Positions 16,190-19,637 of a DNA stretch of 19,637 nucleotides are shown one piece after another. Made by a program: the position numbers and the translations under genes. The stretch's first letter is position 1; each line of letters starts with the position of its first letter. A model generated the notes under the pieces. That model ran no database searches, was not told the DNA's origin, and saw only the letters and a program-made list of their open reading frames with translations. This DNA comes from Tieghemiomyces parasiticus (lineage: Eukaryota; Kickxellomycota; Dimargaritomycetes; Dimargaritales; Dimargaritaceae): the NCBI GenBank assembly GCA_027575765.1, contig JANBPT010000899.1, forward strand, positions 1 to 19,637. The letters are read 5' to 3'.

Positions 16190-17694
16190 GAGGGACCCGG
16201 CCGCCTGTCCCGTGGTTGCGTTACCCCCTTGCGATACCTTTTCATCCTCCACTCTTTGTCATGTCCCTATTCTCGCTCTGCTACAGCGAGCATTTTCCTG
16301 AAAACGGCTACTCCACGCATCTTCCGGTCCTAACCACTAGTCTTGGCCTTTCAGTTTGCCCGGAATTGTGGTGACCGCAACGACCTTACGCCACTACTAT
16401 ATTCTCTTACCCTGGTGCCCCTCGCACGCACACTGCCTCCAGGTTTCACGTCTCTTCAATCAACTGAATTAACGTTGACTTTTTTTATTTTTTCGTATAC
16501 GACCCCGACCGCCCCGTATCTGCGTGGCTCGAATCACTCTGCTATTCTCCTCCAATCAAACCTATTGCCCATCATCACAAGCCTCCCTTGTCCGGTAGGT
16601 GCCCCAGTTTTCCGTCTCCCCGCGCCCGTTCACTCCATTCGGTGCGATTTGTATTGGGTCTTCCAGTGTTGTTTTGTTTACCATTTCGCCGGCCCGCCTT
16701 TTCGTTCTGTCCCTGTGGATTCTGTCTTTCTCTGTTAATGTGTATGGACGCGCCTGCCCGCCTCCGCACGCGCCCCCCAACCCTCCCGACCGTTCCATTG
16801 TTATTGCCTACCATAAGACTGGAGTTGTGCTGCTCCCTGTTGGCGGTCCTTGTCCCACCCACCCTTAGCCTACCTTACACGCCGTCTCCTCGCCTGACCG
16901 CCTTTATTCATCTCTATCCTTCTTTCTTTTCGTTTGACTGACTCGTACCCTGTGTATCTGAGCGTTGGCAGCTGCATTATCTCTGCGACTGCCTTCCACC
17001 TCTCCGCCCACTTCCTTCCTCCTACGCCCACCGCCTGTACACCTGCATCTTCTAGGTGCCCCCCGAACCTCTATACCCAACGGCCCGTCTTGCGCTGCCT
17101 TCTCGGCCTCCTCCTCCTTCGTGTTCGCGTCTTCTGTATTACCACTCCTCCCCACTCACTACCCCGCCGCCTCAGACTCCACAGCCGTCGCTCCTGCCCT
17201 CCCTTCGTTTCCTCTACTGCCTCTGATCTCTCAGCCATCTTGACCTAAGCCACTCGCATCTCTCCCATCCACTTGCCCTCACGGTTCCACGCACCAGCGG
17301 GACCCTCTTCGCCTCCTCCACCTTATTCGTCGCACGGTGCAATTAGACCCTTCTTTTCAGACGCGTGGACCACCACCTGTCGTGCCCTACTGTCTGGGGG
17401 CCTCTCCTTCCACTGCATCCATCCCCCTTGTTCAGCATTGGTCAGGATCCCGCGTCGGCAAGTCTTCACTCCGCGCTCGGTCCTCGTACTCGACAACACA
17501 GCTGCCCTCCCTACTTTCTGCATCCACCGTCACCACATTCTCCTTTTCACCTCGCTATCCTACTTGCCATAGGCTTTCTCCGACCCCGCCCTGTCACAAG
17601 CCTTTTTCACCACTTCCGCCCCTGGCCCACGATCGATTTATTTCTCCGCCTTCTTTGACCCGCCCGAGCCTGAAGCGCTAGACCCTTGACTGTG
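16190..17694 (+). promoter_or_regulatory. Long pyrimidine-rich leader/promoter of the J-domain gene
   Basis: About 1.5 kb upstream of the J-domain ATG is dominated by C and T on the sense strand, with repeated CTCC, TTCC, CACC and CCTC words and a CCAATCA box at 16552-16558. CT-rich tracts just upstream of starts are a known feature of strongly expressed fungal genes, but this one is unusually long. Several ATGs and short frames occur within it. I cannot tell from sequence how much is transcribed or whether it holds a spliced leader. Confidence 0.4.
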
Positions 17695-19095
17695 ATGGAG
17701 CCAGCACCAGATGCACCGCCGGCCTCTAACCTCTACGAGACTTTGGGGGTCGACAAGATGGCCACGCCCGAGGAGCTCAAACGGGCGTACCGCCGTCTGG
17801 CCCTCCGGTTTCATCCGGACAAAAACCCCGAAGCCGCCGACCAGTTCAAGGCCATCAACCACGCGTACGAGATCCTTGGCGACCCGCACAAGCGTAACGT
17901 ATATGATCGGTACGGCGAGATGGGGGTTAATATGCTGGGCACCGTGGCGGGCTCGTTCCTAGACCCGGCAATCGGTGACATGCTATGCACCATCTCGGTG
18001 CTTCTCACCCTTAATGTGAGTTGGGTCATTATCTTTCTCAGCTTTCTGGCCGCCCGTGTGGACGGCGCCGTGCGCTGGGACTTTAAGCTCGTGTTTATCC
18101 CGCTGTTCGTGGTCGATGCCCTCCTTCTGTTTATCGTGGCCGAGCGGAGTGTATCGGCTGGCCGGCGGACGGCCCAACTCGAGCTGAGCGAAGAGGAGGA
18201 GGAAGCCCTGGCCAGTCTGCCGGCCGAGGAACGGCAGGCCCAGCGCGAAACCAAACTGCGCAACTTGCGGCGGGCCACCCTGGTCACCGCTGGTGTATCA
18301 GTACTCTACGTGATCTTGTTTATCATCTTCCAGGTATTCATCGCCATCCGGCTTGACCGTGACGTGACCTGGTCTACCGCTACTGTGTTCATCCCGTGGT
18401 TTCTCCTCGAAGCATTTAATCTGCTGCGGTACGTGCTCGAGTACGCTCAGATCCTGGCCATGATCCGGCCCGCTCTCGCCGACGAGCCTCTGGGCACCCG
18501 CTTTCGGGCCTACGCCGAGGTTACGTTCGAAGTGTTTTGGTTCTTTGTGCTCCGTATCATCCAGGCTATTCTGCTCGTGCTCCGGATCGACGAGACCGTC
18601 ACTTGCTCGTGGGCCGTGGTGTTTATTCCGGCTTACCTCGTCGCCGTCCGCTACTTGGTCAGTCTGGCTTTGCTGCGTTGGCGCGCCCGGCGCTACGAAC
18701 AGACCGAAGCTCGCAATCAGCAAATGGTCATGTTTTATATGGGGCTCACCGCCCTGGTCATCTTTGGTACCCTTTTCTACGCCTTTTTGGGTCTCCTCGT
18801 CAAGCGTCTTGAGGTCCCTGATTCGGTACGCGTTGCCATCCTCCTCGTCCCGGTCTTCATCGTTCTTGGATGTCTGTTTTGCGGGGTTTGCTGCTGTCTG
18901 CCTTGTGTGGCCCTCGGCCTCCAAGCCGACATGACAGGTGGCGACCCTAACGCCGGTGGGCCCCCGACCTACGTCTCCCCGAACCGCCGCCTGACGTTCC
19001 CGTCGTTCGCCCCGGAAATGCCCGATAGCCTGGCTGAACGGCGGCAACGGTCAACTCGGTCCTTCGCTTCGACGACACCCTTAGCAGCGGCTTAA
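17695..19095 (+). CDS. J-domain (DnaJ/Hsp40) protein fused to a TMEM185-like multi-pass membrane region (466 aa)
   Basis: The start is the ATG at 17695 (G at -3 and +4); the in-frame TTG at 17686 is rejected. Residues 12-76 form a J-domain: NLYETLGVD, helix [13 protein letters not shown], the Hsp70-activating H40-P41-D42, then [13 protein letters not shown] and RYGEMG. There is no signal peptide, so the J-domain probably faces the cytosol. The rest is membrane, with about eight hydrophobic segments (near 98-120, 131-149, 195-218, 229-247, 275-297, 306-327, 345-368, 379-404). An acidic coiled linker (163-190) separates the second and third. A motif recurs at 121, 219 and 297 (R-[VL]-D, about five residues, then seven or so to VFIP), with a weaker fourth copy at 371. 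This resembles the TMEM185/Fragile-X-F family. A Cys cluster ([13 protein letters not shown]) ends the last helix. It probably recruits Hsp70 to an internal membrane; the client is unknown. The fusion lies in one uninterrupted frame. Confidence 0.9.
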   Translation: MEPAPDAPPASNLYETLGVDKMATPEELKRAYRRLALRFHPDKNPEAADQFKAINHAYEILGDPHKRNVYDRYGEMGVNMLGTVAGSFLDPAIGDMLCTISVLLTLNVSWVIIFLSFLAARVDGAVRWDFKLVFIPLFVVDALLLFIVAERSVSAGRRTAQLELSEEEEEALASLPAEERQAQRETKLRNLRRATLVTAGVSVLYVILFIIFQVFIAIRLDRDVTWSTATVFIPWFLLEAFNLLRYVLEYAQILAMIRPALADEPLGTRFRAYAEVTFEVFWFFVLRIIQAILLVLRIDETVTCSWAVVFIPAYLVAVRYLVSLALLRWRARRYEQTEARNQQMVMFYMGLTALVIFGTLFYAFLGLLVKRLEVPDSVRVAILLVPVFIVLGCLFCGVCCCLPCVALGLQADMTGGDPNAGGPPTYVSPNRRLTFPSFAPEMPDSLAERRQRSTRSFASTTPLAAA

Positions 19096-19401
19096 CTTCT
19101 TATTAGGGTGATGGTTGGACTGCAGTGACCTCGCGAGAGACTTTGCTCCCTACTTTTCTATCCTATCAGTATCCGGTCGTATCAGTTTGAAATCATTCCC
19201 CTCAGAGAACATCTTTTTTCCTACTGCCCACCATTTAAAGTCTACTATATCATTTCGCCCCATTTTACCGCCATCTCCATCTCTTCCTCGCTCTCCCCTC
19301 ACCCATTCATCATCTTGTTCTATACCACCATGTAGTACCTCTCTTCCGTTTCTAATCTTCGTGCCTTATCATGACTAAAGACTTTCAGCATCCCCCTTTA
19401 A
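19096..19401. other. Spacer between the J-domain gene and the NRPS fragment
   Basis: About 300 nt with a pyrimidine-biased middle (19190-19380) and stops in all useful frames. The frame at 19115-19378 follows the CT bias and has no motif. I see no AATAAA for the J-domain gene here. No part of a condensation-domain N-terminal half is visible in any frame. Confidence 0.55.
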
Positions 19402-19637
19402 ATATCGTGCGGTCTTATTACCCATCACGATAGCAACATAAGAGGATCTTCACAGGGCTTTATCCCCCTCCTGCTTGGGAGTTCAGCGCCAGTTTCCAAT
19501 GGAAAGCCATACTTTCGCGACCTGGTCAGTCACGTCCATAACCAGGACCCCGTGTTGGCTGAACGGTACTGGACCGCGTACTTTAAAGGCGTGGAGCAGC
19601 CGAGTTTACTCGCGGAGGCCCACCACGCCGCGGATTC
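19402..19637 (+). CDS. Fragment of an NRPS condensation domain, 5' end missing or decayed, cut by the right window edge
   Basis: The frame opens after a TAA at 19399-19401 and runs off the window. From about 19462 it reads IPLLL, then GKPYFRDLVSHVHNQDP, AERYWTAYFKGVEQPSLL. This matches the region of condensation domains after the active site, where a PLLL helix, a PxFRDxVxxxxxQDP segment and an AxxYWxxYLxG segment follow one another. About 27 residues before PYFRDLV, where HHxxxDG is expected, the frame has ITHHDSNIRG: the double His is present but the Asp-Gly is not in register. No N-terminal half of the domain lies upstream, and no ATG precedes the match in frame. It may be the decayed 5' edge of a truncated NRPS gene, or an exon whose acceptor is CTTCACAG at 19449-19456. 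Family similarity is good; gene integrity is doubtful. Confidence 0.55.
   Translation, partial: MSCGLITHHDSNIRGSSQGFIPLLLGSSAPVSNGKPYFRDLVSHVHNQDPVLAERYWTAYFKGVEQPSLLAEAHHAAD

Larger units (their letters stand above)
11416..17694. other. 6.3-kb interval between head-to-head genes; no recognisable gene
   Basis: The open frames here (for example minus 12011-12658, plus 15759-16184, plus 16343-16738) have no motifs and mostly follow strand composition. From about 11450 to 13000 the + strand is purine-rich. From about 16190 to 17690 it is pyrimidine-rich. Each flanking gene therefore has a long CT-rich stretch on its own sense strand. The middle (13000-16200) holds G-runs (G10 at 15374-15383, G-tract clusters at 15853-15935) and nothing else I can name. 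I found no A-box/B-box pair for a tRNA and no transposon terminal repeats by eye. Confidence 0.55.

Noticed and set aside
16520..16540. GGCTCGAATCACT, resembling a tRNA B box
   Set aside because: It deviates from the B-box consensus at two positions, has no A box upstream and no pairing acceptor stem.
16343..17572. Cluster of overlapping open frames in all plus-strand frames (for example 16588-16941 and 17273-17572)
   Set aside because: Pyrimidine-rich DNA has few stop codons, so frames stay open in every phase. All three frames are Pro/Ser/Leu-rich and none has a motif.
18016..18021. GTGAGT inside the J-domain gene, a possible splice donor
   Set aside because: The frame through it encodes a continuous hydrophobic segment ([10 protein letters not shown]) that the membrane topology needs, so it is coding.

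Overview
The window looks like nuclear DNA of a filamentous fungus, possibly an early-diverging (zoopagomycete-like) lineage. The reasons are four GC-rich, ATG-initiated genes separated by long AT-richer spacers, a clear GTAAGT/branch-point/AG intron, AATAAA polyadenylation signals, pyrimidine-rich 5' leaders, a Rog1-type DUF676 lipase, and an NRPS condensation-domain remnant. The kingdom is fairly secure; the lineage is a guess. There is no operon structure, rRNA, convincing tRNA, CRISPR array or intact mobile element.

Layout: (1) 1-74, minus strand, is the first 24 codons of a gene that runs off the left edge. (2) 75-1602 is spacer with a CCAAT box, a TATA-like site and a CT-rich leader, followed by 1603-2184 (+), a small secreted orphan protein. 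(3) 2185-4195 is spacer with a degenerate CT-rich repeat and a (GA)8 microsatellite. (4) 4196-5896 (+) is a signal-peptide/single-TM/RING-H2 ubiquitin ligase with one in-frame 153-nt intron inside the membrane helix. (5) 6454-9033 (+) is a Rog1/DUF676 alpha/beta-hydrolase lipase. Its apparent in-frame extension back to 6106 probably contains the 3' UTR of the RING gene. (6) 9400-11415 (-) is a secreted 5'-nucleotidase of the UshA/CD73 family, tail-to-tail with the lipase and with closely apposed polyadenylation signals. (7) 11416-17694 is a 6.3-kb interval between two head-to-head genes. It has no recognisable gene. It is purine-rich on + at its left and pyrimidine-rich on + at its right, so each flanking gene has a long CT-rich leader on its own sense strand. 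(8) 17695-19095 (+) is a J-domain fused to a polytopic membrane region with a fourfold R-[VL]-[DE]...[FL][IV]P repeat, resembling the TMEM185 (Fragile-X-F) family. (9) 19402-19637 (+) is a piece of an NRPS condensation domain. It appears to lack its N-terminal half and has a degraded catalytic-histidine region, and it runs off the right edge.

The genes do not form an obvious pathway. Three have endomembrane or secretory features (RING ligase, J-domain membrane protein, nucleotidase), one is a probable lipid esterase and one is a secreted orphan. I found no clear new multi-gene system. The most notable items are the multiple-of-three intron interrupting a transmembrane helix, the J-domain/fourfold-repeat membrane protein, the nucleotidase with an altered base-stacking position, the mirrored strand skew in the 6.3-kb spacer, and the truncated NRPS domain.
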